Below are positions 1 through 8,950 of a DNA stretch of 64,000 bases, piece by piece. Below the pieces are notes generated by a model. That model was not told where the DNA came from, ran no database searches, and saw only the letters and a list, made by a program, of their open reading frames with translations. Within the stretch, counting starts at the first letter, position 1, and every line of letters begins with the position of its first letter. The position numbers and the translations under genes were made by a program. This DNA comes from Clostridiales bacterium COT073_COT-073 (GTDB taxonomy: Bacteria > Bacillota > Clostridia > Lachnospirales > Vallitaleaceae): the NCBI GenBank assembly GCA_003858485.1, contig RQYD01000011.1:62001-126000 (forward strand), in the 5' to 3' direction.

Positions 1-1101
1 AACAAAGGTAGGTGTAGTGGTAAAAATAACATCAAAGCCCTGCTCTGCAATCTCTTTTATTTTTTCATAGGCACCTTCATCTTCTGCAATATTAAAAAAT
101 GACTCGGTGGAAATACGACCTTCTAACTTGGTTTCAACATGATTTTTACCAAGTTCATGCTGATATACCCATTCTGAATTATCTGGACTGCCAGCATGAA
201 TGAATGCAACTTTTAAATGCTTTCTACCTATTCCAAATAAATTCAATTCTGATAAAAAGCCCGAAGATTTCGGCTCCACTTGCTCGCTCTGTGTCAGGTC
301 GATTTGGTTGGGTTTCGATAAATTTTCAAATTCTTCCCATAAACCCTTAATTTGTCTGGTCATTTCGGAATTGCTGATATCTTTGGTATATCCATAAATA
401 TCCAGATAATGCAAAAATGCATCACCAGTAGTAATCGGCAATTGATTGCCACTTACCCCATAATAAGCTGAACGAAACTGAAAATAAAAGGATTTAAACT
501 GGATAATATTATCACCGGTCCACTGAAATTTTTCAATATACCGGTAACATTTTGGAAAATTTCCGACCTTAGAAAACCACAGAAAATTAACCTTGGTTTT
601 TTTATAAAAGTCCAAATATTGCCGGTAAATTCTAAGTTCTTCACTATCATACTCAAATTTGGGAACCAATCTGATGACTTTGGCCATAATTTGCACTGCT
701 TTATAATATTTCAGAACACTGACCCTTTTATTGCCTTCTAATACATAATATCGCCCTAAATACTCATAGGCAATAATGGCATCCCGAATCCCTTCTTCAT
801 TATGAGCTTTGCACAAAGCCGTCCATTTAGAAGCAAATTCACTATCGGTATCAAGAAGCGGCATAAAGCCAGTGGAAAAGGAAGTGGAACGGCCTTGGTT
901 CTTAGTTCCGGCAATCTTTTTAATCATTATTTCCTGTGTTTCCAGCTCTACTTCTGATAAGATCCGATCTGACGGAACACTTTGTTCTAAAGGCTGCAAA
1001 TAAGGATTTTCACCCTTTAATCTGGACCGATTATATTCCCTTAATCCAATTCGTCTGGCTTCTTCATATTCGGTCAAATATTGATTATTGTTTTCCATCA
1101 T
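1..1101 (-). CDS. BMP-family (PnrA-like) substrate-binding protein, C-terminus cut by window edge
   Basis: An open frame runs from about 1101 to base 1 with no stop, so the 3' part of the gene lies outside the window. The N-terminal ~120 residues (EYEEARRIGLREYNR, then GTKNQGRSTSFSTGFMPLL, then YYVLEGNKRVSVLKY) look like the ParB-like head found on some clostridial BMP proteins. After residue ~270 the frame reads HLKVAFIHAGSPDNSEW, as at the start of the Med/PnrA nucleoside-binding fold. No signal peptide or lipobox is visible, so it may act in the cytoplasm, perhaps as a sensor. I chose the ATG-ATG pair near 1101 because GGAG lies just upstream; an ATG at 1158 preceded by AGGA is the alternative and adds 19 residues. 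Family assignment is by recognition of the pattern, not by a search. Confidence 0.7.
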   Translation of the reverse strand, partial: MMENNNQYLTEYEEARRIGLREYNRSRLKGENPYLQPLEQSVPSDRILSEVELETQEIMIKKIAGTKNQGRSTSFSTGFMPLLDTDSEFASKWTALCKAHNEEGIRDAIIAYEYLGRYYVLEGNKRVSVLKYYKAVQIMAKVIRLVPKFEYDSEELRIYRQYLDFYKKTKVNFLWFSKVGNFPKCYRYIEKFQWTGDNIIQFKSFYFQFRSAYYGVSGNQLPITTGDAFLHYLDIYGYTKDISNSEMTRQIKGLWEEFENLSKPNQIDLTQSEQVEPKSSGFLSELNLFGIGRKHLKVAFIHAGSPDNSEWVYQHELGKNHVETKLEGRISTESFFNIAEDEGAYEKIKEIAEQGFDVIFTTTPTFV

Positions 1102-1435
1102 GTTCTCCATTCCGCCGTTATAAAAACGACACAAACAGCGATATAAAGTTTTAAACATTTTGTTAATTCCTGCTTAAAACTCTGTTGAAATCACATTAAG
1201 TATGCCATAGCCCTATGTTGTTGTCAAGCAGCTAACTATTTTTTATTTTGGGCTGGTATTTCAAGCACTTTTTTGATATACTATACAAAAAGTAAGACCA
1301 GACCGGGTCTTGATTATCCTGGCTGATTACTTTGACAAATGTAATTTCAGGCGAACGCAAATCATGCGCTCAGTTATCGCTGCTCAAATGATTGGTGATT
1401 CGCAATTAAAAATGAAAATAGCAATGGAGGGAACT
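1102..1435. other. Divergent intergenic region upstream of tyrS
   Basis: It holds the BMP promoter on the minus strand and, on the plus strand, a weaker tyrS promoter candidate (TTTCAA at 1259-1264, 17 bp, TATACA at 1282-1287). A short inverted repeat (AAGACC...GGTCTT, about 1294-1311) would form a small hairpin near the 5' end of the tyrS leader. No T-box (no TGGNACCGCG-like core) is present, although tyrS genes of Firmicutes often have one. The upstream in-frame extension of tyrS (1310-1435) is judged non-coding leader. Confidence 0.5.
1199..1227 (-). promoter_or_regulatory. Promoter of the BMP-family gene
   Basis: On the minus strand, TTGACA (1222-1227) is followed after exactly 17 bp by CATACT (1199-1204). 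This is a near-consensus SigA-type promoter with the start of transcription expected near 1192. Confidence 0.6.
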
Positions 1436-2668
1436 ATGAAAACAGGACTGGATATATTAAGAGAACGGGGATTCATTGAGCAAATGACCCATGAGGAGGA
1501 AATTACCAAACTATTTGAAGAAGGCAAGCCCATCAGCTTTTATATTGGCTTTGATGCAACGGCTGATAGTTTAACAGCTGGTCACTTTCTGGCAATTATG
1601 GGAATGGCACATCTACAAAGAGCTGGCCATCGTCCCATCGCCTTGGTGGGTGGTGGCACTACCAAAGTTGGAGATCCTTCCGGTCGGACAGATATGCGCA
1701 AGATGCTGACAGATGAGCAAATTGCTCATAATGCTGATATTTTTAAGCAACAGCTTAGTAAATTTCTTGATTTTTCCGATGGCAAAGCTCTGATGGTTAA
1801 TAATGATGACTGGTTGTCAACATTAAACTATGTTGATCTTTTACGTGAAGTCGGCAGCTGCTTTTCCGTTAATCGGATGCTGTCAGCCGAATGTTATAAA
1901 AGCCGTATGGAAGTTGGTCTGACTTTTCTGGAATTTAACTATATGATTATGCAGTCCTATGATTTCTTAGAATTAAACCGCAAATATGGCTGTATGATGC
2001 AAATGGGCGGAAATGACCAATGGTCAAATATTCTGGGTGGAGTTGAATTGATTCGGCGTCTGGAAAATAAACCGGCTTTTGGTTTGACTTTTAAATTATT
2101 AACCACCAGCGAAGGTATAAAAATGGGAAAAACTGCTAAAGGAGCGCTGTGGCTTGATCCGAACAAAACCTCGCCTTATGAGTTTTTCCAGTATTGGCGC
2201 AATATTGAAGACGTAAAAGTGGAAGAATGTCTGGCCCTGCTTACTTTCCTGCCAATGGAAGAAGTTCGTCGTTTGGGAGCACTGGAAGGGGCAGAAATTA
2301 ATCAGGCCAAGGAAATTTTAGCTTATGAAGTAACCAAAATTGTTCATGGCGAAGAGGAAGCTCAAAAAGCTAAGGAAGCTGCCCGTTCCCTATTTGGCGG
2401 TGCTGCTGATTCGGCCAATATTCCAACTTTAGAAAAATCCAGAAATGAACTGGAATCAGGAATTGAACTTTTACAAATTTTGGTGGAAACCGGACTGGCA
2501 CCAACTAAGACCGAAGCCCGCCGGAATGTCGAACAAGGCGGCGTAAAAATTAATGATGAGAAAGTGGATGATGTAAAATTGATTCTGACCGAAAAACATT
2601 TTACAGATGGAAAATTATTAATTCAAAAAGGCAAGAAAAAGTTTCATCAAATTGTATTGATTGGCTAA
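1436..2668 (+). CDS. tyrS: Tyrosine--tRNA ligase
   Basis: Charges tRNA-Tyr in the cytoplasm. The 410-residue product has the class I signature region [17 protein letters not shown] with [13 protein letters not shown], a KMSKS-like loop ([13 protein letters not shown]) and a C-terminal S4 RNA-binding domain ([21 protein letters not shown]), which is the usual TyrRS order and length. The start at 1436 follows ATGGAGG with a five-base spacer. A longer open frame from 1310 has no ribosome site and no family counterpart. It is the only plus-strand gene in the first 18 kb and converges with fprA. Confidence 0.95.
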   Translation: MKTGLDILRERGFIEQMTHEEEITKLFEEGKPISFYIGFDATADSLTAGHFLAIMGMAHLQRAGHRPIALVGGGTTKVGDPSGRTDMRKMLTDEQIAHNADIFKQQLSKFLDFSDGKALMVNNDDWLSTLNYVDLLREVGSCFSVNRMLSAECYKSRMEVGLTFLEFNYMIMQSYDFLELNRKYGCMMQMGGNDQWSNILGGVELIRRLENKPAFGLTFKLLTTSEGIKMGKTAKGALWLDPNKTSPYEFFQYWRNIEDVKVEECLALLTFLPMEEVRRLGALEGAEINQAKEILAYEVTKIVHGEEEAQKAKEAARSLFGGAADSANIPTLEKSRNELESGIELLQILVETGLAPTKTEARRNVEQGGVKINDEKVDDVKLILTEKHFTDGKLLIQKGKKKFHQIVLIG

Positions 2669-2737
2669 TTAAACAGTCTAAATCAGCACTTTAAAAGAAG
2701 TAATAAAATCTAAAAACTGAAAATAAAAAGGCAAGCA

Positions 2738-2835
2738 AAAGCACATAGAAAGAAATGTACTTGACTGTCAAATATTAGATTTTTAGTCTGACTTTTGACG
2801 GTCCGTTCAAAGGATAATTTCTGTCTATGTGCTTT
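2738..2835. repeat. Nested inverted repeat between convergent tyrS and fprA
   Basis: Perfect 12-bp arms, AAAGCACATAGA (2738-2749) and TCTATGTGCTTT (2824-2835), enclose a second hairpin made of GACTGTCAAA (2763-2772) and TTTGACGGTC (2794-2803). The convergent position suggests a bidirectional terminator, but no long T-run follows either arm. Confidence 0.5.
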
Positions 2836-2869
2836 ATATTATAACTCAGAATGATTTTACAATTATCTT

Positions 2870-4084
2870 CTACATTTCGGTCAGCAATTGTCTGACAGCG
2901 GCTTCTAATTTTTCCAAGTCCGGTCCTGTTGGGCTGCCATTAAATTCGTGAGCAGCAATTATTTGCCAATCCAATTTAGTTCTTTCATTAATTTCGTTGA
3001 TCTCTTTCAGGCCTCCCCCTGACCAACCATATGAGCCAAAATAAACTGCTTTTTTTGCAGTGATCCGTTTGCGCGATATTTCATCCAGGGCTGCAGCCAT
3101 AGCCGGAAACAGCTTATTTTCATAGGTCGGTGCTGCTAAAATGACACCGGCTGAGCGAATGACCTTCGATAAAATTTCACCCACCGAAACATAGGGCAAT
3201 TTTAAATTATGGCAGACGATCCCCTCTTTTTCCAGTAATTCCGACACAAACTGAACAGCCTTGCCGGTCATACCATACATTGAGCCCCATAACAGGGTCA
3301 CTTCTTTTAAAGGTGCCCCTTCCCGGTAATTTACGATTTCTTCATAGCGCTCAATAATTCTATGCGGATTGGTCCGGTAAACCGGTCCATGTCCGGGAGC
3401 AATGATCTTCGGGTTTAATTCTTTGGTAACGGCAATTGCTTTTTGTACTGGTTTAGAAAATGTTGCCAAAACATTGGCAAAGTAACGAATTTCTTCATCA
3501 TAAAAGTAGGCAAAATCTGCTTCGGTCATATCATCATCAAAAGGACTACCTTTTATTTGACCAAAACTGCCAAACATATCACAAGGGAACAGGGTTTGAG
3601 TTGAAGTTTCCAAAGTCATCATGGTATCCGGCCAGTGTACACCCGGAACAGCCGTAAATTGAAGAACTCTGCCATTGCCTAAATCCAATTGATCTCCTGT
3701 TTTGACAGTATGAATCCGCTCTGTTTGTCCGAAAAATGCTTTTAATAAATCTCCGGCTTTGGCTGTGCAATATATTTCAAATTGATCAGTAATTTTACGA
3801 AAATCTTCAATCCAGCCCGAATGATCCGGTTCCATATGATTGATAATTAAATAATCAATATCTTCCGGTTTGATTTGTAATTCATCTAATAGCTTAAACA
3901 AATTTTCCGGAATGCCGTCCCAACCACAAACTCCATCTATAATGGCAGTCTTTTCACCTTTAACGATAAAAGAATTCAAAGTCACGCCCTTTGGAATTTC
4001 CCACATTTCCTCAAACAGCAAAGCTGAATCCTCAACATTAATTGACAGCATATAAATATCATCGGTTACTTTAATTGGTTTCAT
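2870..4084 (-). CDS. fprA: Flavodiiron protein (A-type flavoprotein)
   Basis: Probable cytoplasmic O2 or NO reductase used by anaerobes for oxygen detoxification. The 404-residue chain has an N-terminal metallo-beta-lactamase domain with diiron ligands (NHMEPDHSG, GVHWPDTM, PCDMFGSFG, APGHGPVY) and a C-terminal flavodoxin domain (LLWGSMYGMTGKAVQFV, then APTYENKLFPAM and FGSYGWSGGGL). There is no C-terminal rubredoxin domain. The start has an AGGAGG site. The gene is monocistronic with its own strong promoter. O2 versus NO preference cannot be read from the sequence. Confidence 0.93.
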   Translation of the reverse strand: MKPIKVTDDIYMLSINVEDSALLFEEMWEIPKGVTLNSFIVKGEKTAIIDGVCGWDGIPENLFKLLDELQIKPEDIDYLIINHMEPDHSGWIEDFRKITDQFEIYCTAKAGDLLKAFFGQTERIHTVKTGDQLDLGNGRVLQFTAVPGVHWPDTMMTLETSTQTLFPCDMFGSFGQIKGSPFDDDMTEADFAYFYDEEIRYFANVLATFSKPVQKAIAVTKELNPKIIAPGHGPVYRTNPHRIIERYEEIVNYREGAPLKEVTLLWGSMYGMTGKAVQFVSELLEKEGIVCHNLKLPYVSVGEILSKVIRSAGVILAAPTYENKLFPAMAAALDEISRKRITAKKAVYFGSYGWSGGGLKEINEINERTKLDWQIIAAHEFNGSPTGPDLEKLEAAVRQLLTEM

Positions 4085-4172
4085 TCTTTCCTCCTAATTC
4101 TAAAACACCTTTTTATGCTTGACCACAGCTAAGCAGTCAGCTGAATAGAAATTCGCCCTTAACTTATTTCTT

Positions 4173-4201
4173 ATCATAACATTGTTTTTACAATATGACA
4201 A
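4173..4201 (-). promoter_or_regulatory. fprA promoter with palindromic spacer
   Basis: Minus-strand TTGTCA (4196-4201), a 17-bp spacer, then TATGAT (4173-4178). The spacer contains the inverted repeat ATTGT-AAAA-ACAAT, which may be an operator. It does not match the Rex consensus TTGTTAA-N4-TTAACAA. The rest of the 277-bp gap between fprA and the MATE gene shows only a GCCAGG/CCTGGC hairpin near 4310-4335, without a T-run. Confidence 0.65.
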
Positions 4202-4361
4202 TCTGTTTTCATATTCTTCTTGTTCCATATCAGCAGACAAGCTTATTTTATCATTTTTTAGATTGTTTTAGGAACAAAATCAGCCCTGATTAATATTTGT
4301 TCAAAGTAGATCTGCCAGGGATGATTTCCTGGCAAATGCAGCATCTAAAAACCATACTGTT

Positions 4362-5714
4362 TTAGCTGGTTTTGGTTTCCGCCGCCAAATTGCGCAGCCA
4401 TTTTTTACTATATGTTCGCCATAGGGTTAAAGCTGCCTTTACTACCTCTTCCATACTGATGGCAGCCAGCACAAACCAAATTTCCCATTGCAGATAAACT
4501 CCGCTTAAAAAAGCCAAAGGTACTCCAACCAGCCATACTCCTACGCCATCGGCAGCCGCAGTAAAAAAAGTATCACCGCCACTGCGCAAAATTCCCACCA
4601 CTGTTAAAGTGTTTAATGTTCTTGGTACAATAGCAACCGCAAGCACATAAAGGCAGCGGACTACATACATATGAACGGTTTCAGTCAGTGGAAATAAACT
4701 AACTGTTATTTCTGCCAGCAAAACAATAATTGCTGCTAAAAAGGCAGATACCATGATGGCCAGTCGGATAAATTGTTTGGCTTCGGCAAAAGCCTGATCC
4801 AGTTTTCCCTTGCCTAAAGTATTACCTAAAATTATGGCTGCTGAATTGGCAACTCCAAGTACCAGTACAAATACCATCTGTTCAATTGTTTGAAAAATGG
4901 TCATGGCTGACATCACTTCTGTTCCCATTTTTCCATAAACAACTGCATACATGGTAACACCTGTTGCCCAAAGCACTTCATTAGCTACAGCCGGCCCGGC
5001 AATTACTAAATATTTTTTCACTAATTCAAAGGAAAAAGAAAATATTTCATTTAGCTTGCCAGATGGCGCCAATTTGCGCTGATTACAAATGACTATTAAA
5101 ATAAGGGCTTCTAAAAAGCGCGAAATTAAAGTAGCAATGGCTGCTCCGGTTACGCCCATGGCTGGAAAACCGAATTGTCCAAAAATTAAGATCCAATTTA
5201 AAAAAGTATTTAAGCCAATTGCCACAATCGAAACAAATAAAGGAATTTTTACTTCCTTAGTTGAACGCAAAGTAAAAACAGTTGCAAAACTAATTGCATT
5301 AAAAACATAGGCAAAACCAACTAAACGCAGATATCTTGCTCCCTCATAAATGACCTGGTTATCATCAGTAAAGAAATCCATAATCCATTCCGGAGCAAAG
5401 ACCGCCAGACAGCTAAATATCATAGAAACAGCAATGCCAAAGGTTAAAGTAATGCCATAGACCTTCTTAATATTTTGATAATCTCTGGCTCCCCAATATT
5501 GGGCTGTTAAAATAGCCGAGCCGCTGCTCATTCCAAATAAAAATAAATTAAAGATAAAATATAATTTATTGGCACCGCCAACTCCGGCAATCGACTCATT
5601 GCTTAAGGAGCTGATCATAAAGACATCAACCATATTCAGGCTGGAAATAACTAATTGCTGTAAGGCAATCGGAGCAGCGATCATAGCCACCTTCTTATAA
5701 AAATTTGTTTTCAT
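4362..5714 (-). CDS. MATE-family multidrug/metabolite efflux protein
   Basis: A 450-residue integral membrane protein with twelve predicted hydrophobic segments in two halves. MATE features include the N-terminal IAAPIALQQLVISSLNMVDVFMIS and the later AAIILGNTLGKGKLDQAFAEAKQF. It should exchange Na+ or H+ for a drug or metabolite across the membrane; the substrate is unknown. I chose the ATG at 5714 because AAAGGGGA lies just upstream; the ATG at 5732 has none. It lies 48 bp downstream of alr and is probably the last gene of the rex-to-alr transcript. Confidence 0.9.
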   Translation of the reverse strand: MKTNFYKKVAMIAAPIALQQLVISSLNMVDVFMISSLSNESIAGVGGANKLYFIFNLFLFGMSSGSAILTAQYWGARDYQNIKKVYGITLTFGIAVSMIFSCLAVFAPEWIMDFFTDDNQVIYEGARYLRLVGFAYVFNAISFATVFTLRSTKEVKIPLFVSIVAIGLNTFLNWILIFGQFGFPAMGVTGAAIATLISRFLEALILIVICNQRKLAPSGKLNEIFSFSFELVKKYLVIAGPAVANEVLWATGVTMYAVVYGKMGTEVMSAMTIFQTIEQMVFVLVLGVANSAAIILGNTLGKGKLDQAFAEAKQFIRLAIMVSAFLAAIIVLLAEITVSLFPLTETVHMYVVRCLYVLAVAIVPRTLNTLTVVGILRSGGDTFFTAAADGVGVWLVGVPLAFLSGVYLQWEIWFVLAAISMEEVVKAALTLWRTYSKKWLRNLAAETKTS

Positions 5715-5762
5715 CAATTCCCCTTTCGCCATTTGCTTATTAAATTGGCTACTACTTCGCCT

Positions 5763-6950
5763 TTAACCAATATGTAAACCGGTCTCTAAAATATCAAAAT
5801 AATCAATTTCAAATTGATATTGACCGGACTTATAGTATTCACGCGGAACACGTTTACCGATTAAACACATCACTTCATAGTTGATGGTATTACTTAATTC
5901 AGCCACTTCTTCAATTAAAATATTTTTGCCATTTTGTTCTCCAAATAACACCACTTCATCACCAATGGCCACTTCTTCAATTTCAGTTACATCAACCATC
6001 AATTGATCCATACACACCCGGCCGATGACCTGGGCATACTGACCATGAATCAACACCCGACCACGATTGGAAAGCAGTCTGGAATAACCATCCGCATAGC
6101 CTATGGAAACAGTGGCAATTTTCGTTTCTTTTTCTGTTTGATAAATGCCGCCATAACTGATCTTTTGGCCAGCTGCAACTGTTTTTAAAAAAATTACTTT
6201 CGAACAAACGGATAAAGCCGGTTTTAACGGAAAATCAACTTTATGGCTAAAGTCAGAGGGATAAGAACCATATAAAATAATTCCGGCCCGGACCATATTA
6301 AAATGTGCAGACGGATGATTAATAATCCCGGCACTATTAGCTGCATGAATATGCTTAGGATAAATGCCGTTTTCGGACAGAATATCAATAAATTTCCGGA
6401 AAGCCTGAAGCTGCTGCCGGGTATAATCGACATTTTCTTCATCCGCCTTTGAAAAATGGGTAAATATTCCCTCCACTTCCAATTCCTTTAAAGTAGCTAA
6501 CTCAACCACATCAGCCACTGATTTCATATCAAGTCCGAAGCCAAGCCGGCCCATACCAGTATCTACTTTAATATGAATTTTAGCTTTTTTACCAACTGCA
6601 GCAGCTGCTTTATTGAGCTGGATTGCCATTTCTTTTTCATAAATCGTCTGACTTAAATCAAATTCAATTAAATCCGAATAATCTTCGGCACCAGTAAAAC
6701 CCAAAATCAGCATCGGGTTTTTAATTCCATTTTTCCGCAGGGAAATTGCTTCTTGAATAGTGGCCACACCAAACATATCAATCTTCAAATGTTCCAACTC
6801 CCGGGCAACCGGCAATGCTCCATGTCCATAGGCATCGGCCTTGATTATTCCCATTATTTTTGTATTTGCCGGTAAATTATTTTTAATAACTTTATAATTA
6901 TGAGCAATTGCATCAAAATCAACTCTTGCCGTTACTCGCTTAAATGCCAT
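5763..6950 (-). CDS. alr: Alanine racemase
   Basis: Makes D-alanine for peptidoglycan by PLP-dependent racemisation. Visible landmarks of the 395-residue product are the PLP-lysine loop IKADAYGHGA near residue 37, the barrel segment VDTGMGRLGF, and the second-domain tyrosine in KISYGGIYQT, all intact. The start is preceded by AGAGG. It sits 52 bp downstream of the nnrD/E fusion gene and near acpS, a common arrangement in Firmicutes. Function is firmly assigned by motifs. Confidence 0.95.
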   Translation of the reverse strand: MAFKRVTARVDFDAIAHNYKVIKNNLPANTKIMGIIKADAYGHGALPVARELEHLKIDMFGVATIQEAISLRKNGIKNPMLILGFTGAEDYSDLIEFDLSQTIYEKEMAIQLNKAAAAVGKKAKIHIKVDTGMGRLGFGLDMKSVADVVELATLKELEVEGIFTHFSKADEENVDYTRQQLQAFRKFIDILSENGIYPKHIHAANSAGIINHPSAHFNMVRAGIILYGSYPSDFSHKVDFPLKPALSVCSKVIFLKTVAAGQKISYGGIYQTEKETKIATVSIGYADGYSRLLSNRGRVLIHGQYAQVIGRVCMDQLMVDVTEIEEVAIGDEVVLFGEQNGKNILIEEVAELSNTINYEVMCLIGKRVPREYYKSGQYQFEIDYFDILETGLHIG

Positions 6951-7002
6951 AATAACCTCTCATTTGCTTATGCTGTGTCTGCAAATAGATCAGACAGATT
7001 AC

Positions 7003-8514
7003 TTATAATTCCGTGATAATATCACTGGCCAGCATGGCTGCCTGACCCTTGTAGTTGGCCGCCAAATCACCGGCTAAGCTATGCCGATATACTCCATATA
7101 AAACAGCCAGTTCATAGTCAGCCGGCTCTGATCCGGCAATTAATCCGGCTAAATATCCGGCCAAAACATCACCGCTGCCACCAGTTGCCATTCCTTCGTT
7201 TCCTAAGAGATTAATATAACATTTTCCGTCCGGAAAAGCAATGACTGAACGATGATTTTTTAAAACTACTATTGCATTCCAATTTCGGGCATAACGGGTG
7301 GCAACTTCAATCATATTGTTTTCAATTTGTTTAACTGTCAAACCTGATAAGCGCTCCATTTCCTTCAAATGAGGTGTTAATATTTTAATTTCTGATCTTT
7401 GGATGCAAAGATGCAATAATTTCGGATGCTCGGCCAGCAAATTCAAGGCATCGGCATCAATAACCAATGGTAATTTAGAGCTGAGAGTCATTTGCAGCAG
7501 TTCATAAGCCCGATTGGAAGTTGATAAACCGGGTCCGATCAAGACAACATTTTTATTTTCGATTTCCTGATAAAATTCATGTTTTTCAATTTCTTCCCGG
7601 CGCTCGGAATAAGTACTGACAATCACTTCCGGTAGTCGTGCCAATAGCGGTGCATAATTGTTTTCGGTAGTATAGGCATAAACCAGGCCAGCACCACTAC
7701 GATATGCCGCTTCTGCTGCCAGCAGCAATGCACCTCCCATTTTAGAGCTGCCTCCGATAATTAATGCCTTACCTCTTGTACCTTTGTTAGCCAGTGGATC
7801 TTGGACTGGAAAATGCTGAAAAACATCTTTGGATAAAGCAAAAACAGACAAATCTAATGCCTCATAAGCCAAGTCCGGGATTCCAATATCTGCCAATACC
7901 ATTTCACCGCTGTAGGCTTTGGCCTTACCCAATAAATTGCCGGTTTTATATGCCGCCAGGACAATGGTTTTATCTGCCTTTACTGCAATTCCCATGGGCA
8001 TGCCGGTTTCACCATTTAAACCACTGGGAATATCAATGGAATAAGTCAAGGTGTGACATTCATTAATAGCTTTAACAGCATCATAATAAAGGCCGGTCAA
8101 CTCCCGATTGGTACCGGTTCCTAAGATGGCATCAATTAAAATATCTGCATTTTCCCATTCTTTTATTAGTGCCGCATCGATTTTGCTGATTTTTTTATAA
8201 TCTATTTCCAGAGCAGTGATAATATTATAATTGATTGTTGCATCAGCTGTTAATTCTTCAATTTCTGTTAAAAAATAAATATTGACAGTGTACTTTTTTT
8301 GATGCAAAAGTCTGGCCAAAGCTAATCCATCACCGCCATTATTACCACTGCCGATAATTATGGCCACCTTACAGTGCGGTAAACAAGATTTTTCAATTTC
8401 CTTTAAAACAGCGTAACCGGCATGTTCCATTAATAATAACCCGGGAATATGAAAATCAAATGCACTGTTTTTATCAATTTGCCGCATTTCCTGCGGAGAT
8501 AAGACATAGTTCAT
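7003..8514 (-). CDS. nnr: Bifunctional NAD(P)H-hydrate epimerase / ADP-dependent NAD(P)HX dehydratase
   Basis: Repairs hydrated NADH and NADPH. Residues ~1-215 form the YjeF_N epimerase domain (GSGNNGGDGLALARLLHQ, then DAILGTG and SIDIPSGLNGETG). Residues ~225-503 form the ribokinase-like dehydratase domain (GGALLLAAEAAYRSGAGLV, VIDADALNLLA, GNEGMATGGSGDVLAGYLAG). The 503-residue length matches the fused YjeF type. The start has AGGAGG with an eight-base spacer. It lies between acpS and alr. Confidence 0.94.
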   Translation of the reverse strand: MNYVLSPQEMRQIDKNSAFDFHIPGLLLMEHAGYAVLKEIEKSCLPHCKVAIIIGSGNNGGDGLALARLLHQKKYTVNIYFLTEIEELTADATINYNIITALEIDYKKISKIDAALIKEWENADILIDAILGTGTNRELTGLYYDAVKAINECHTLTYSIDIPSGLNGETGMPMGIAVKADKTIVLAAYKTGNLLGKAKAYSGEMVLADIGIPDLAYEALDLSVFALSKDVFQHFPVQDPLANKGTRGKALIIGGSSKMGGALLLAAEAAYRSGAGLVYAYTTENNYAPLLARLPEVIVSTYSERREEIEKHEFYQEIENKNVVLIGPGLSTSNRAYELLQMTLSSKLPLVIDADALNLLAEHPKLLHLCIQRSEIKILTPHLKEMERLSGLTVKQIENNMIEVATRYARNWNAIVVLKNHRSVIAFPDGKCYINLLGNEGMATGGSGDVLAGYLAGLIAGSEPADYELAVLYGVYRHSLAGDLAANYKGQAAMLASDIITEL

Positions 8515-8559
8515 CTAAAAAACCTCCTTTTACTTTGGCTGATTTTAATTCTCCTCTAT

Positions 8560-8597
8560 GGAAAGATAGGATATACTTTAGTATATCCTATCTTTCC
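8560..8597. repeat. Perfect 17-bp inverted repeat at the acpS-nnr junction
   Basis: Arms at 8560-8576 and 8581-8597 are exact reverse complements around a four-base TTTA loop; the sequence begins GGAAAGATAGG. The arm nearer acpS contains its last codons and stop. In the direction of transcription no T-run follows, so it is not a standard terminator; RNA processing or polarity control within the operon is possible. Confidence 0.7.
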
Positions 8598-8950
8598 ATT
8601 ATTGCCACTGCCATAATATGTTCGCTTGTATCAGAAATACTGACATATATGTTTTTTATGCGCATTCGTCCGGCAATTTTTTTAGCATTGCCATGTAGCC
8701 GGACATAAGGTTTTCCTAATAAATCACGTAAAATTTCAATATCACGCAAATAAAACTTATGAAATCCCAGACCAAATGCTTTGGACACTGCTTCTTTGGC
8801 TGCATAATTATTGGCCAGTTTTTTCCATTTACCATTACTTGCTAATTCGATTTCCTTTGCTGAATAATACTTTTCAATAAAGCCCGGTCGCTCCAAGGCT
8901 TTTTTAATTCTGGATGTTTCCAATAAATCAATGCCAATCCCTTTAATCAT
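8588..8950 (-). CDS. acpS: Holo-[acyl-carrier-protein] synthase
   Basis: Transfers 4'-phosphopantetheine from CoA to acyl carrier protein. The 120-residue protein has both family motifs: GIGIDLLETSRI at the N-terminus (Mg-binding Asp) and NNYAAKEAVSKAFGLGF in the centre. Length is typical. It begins directly at the stop of the preceding coiled-coil gene, so translation is probably coupled. Its stop lies inside the large inverted repeat described separately. Confidence 0.94.
   Translation of the reverse strand: MIKGIGIDLLETSRIKKALERPGFIEKYYSAKEIELASNGKWKKLANNYAAKEAVSKAFGLGFHKFYLRDIEILRDLLGKPYVRLHGNAKKIAGRMRIKNIYVSISDTSEHIMAVAIMER

Noticed and set aside
1310-1435. N-terminal extension of TyrRS and a possible T-box leader
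   Set aside because: The extension has no ribosome site and no family match; the leader lacks the T-box core and antiterminator sequence.
4310-4335. GCCAGG/CCTGGC hairpin as a MATE-gene terminator
   Set aside because: No T-run follows in the direction of transcription and the stem has only six pairs.
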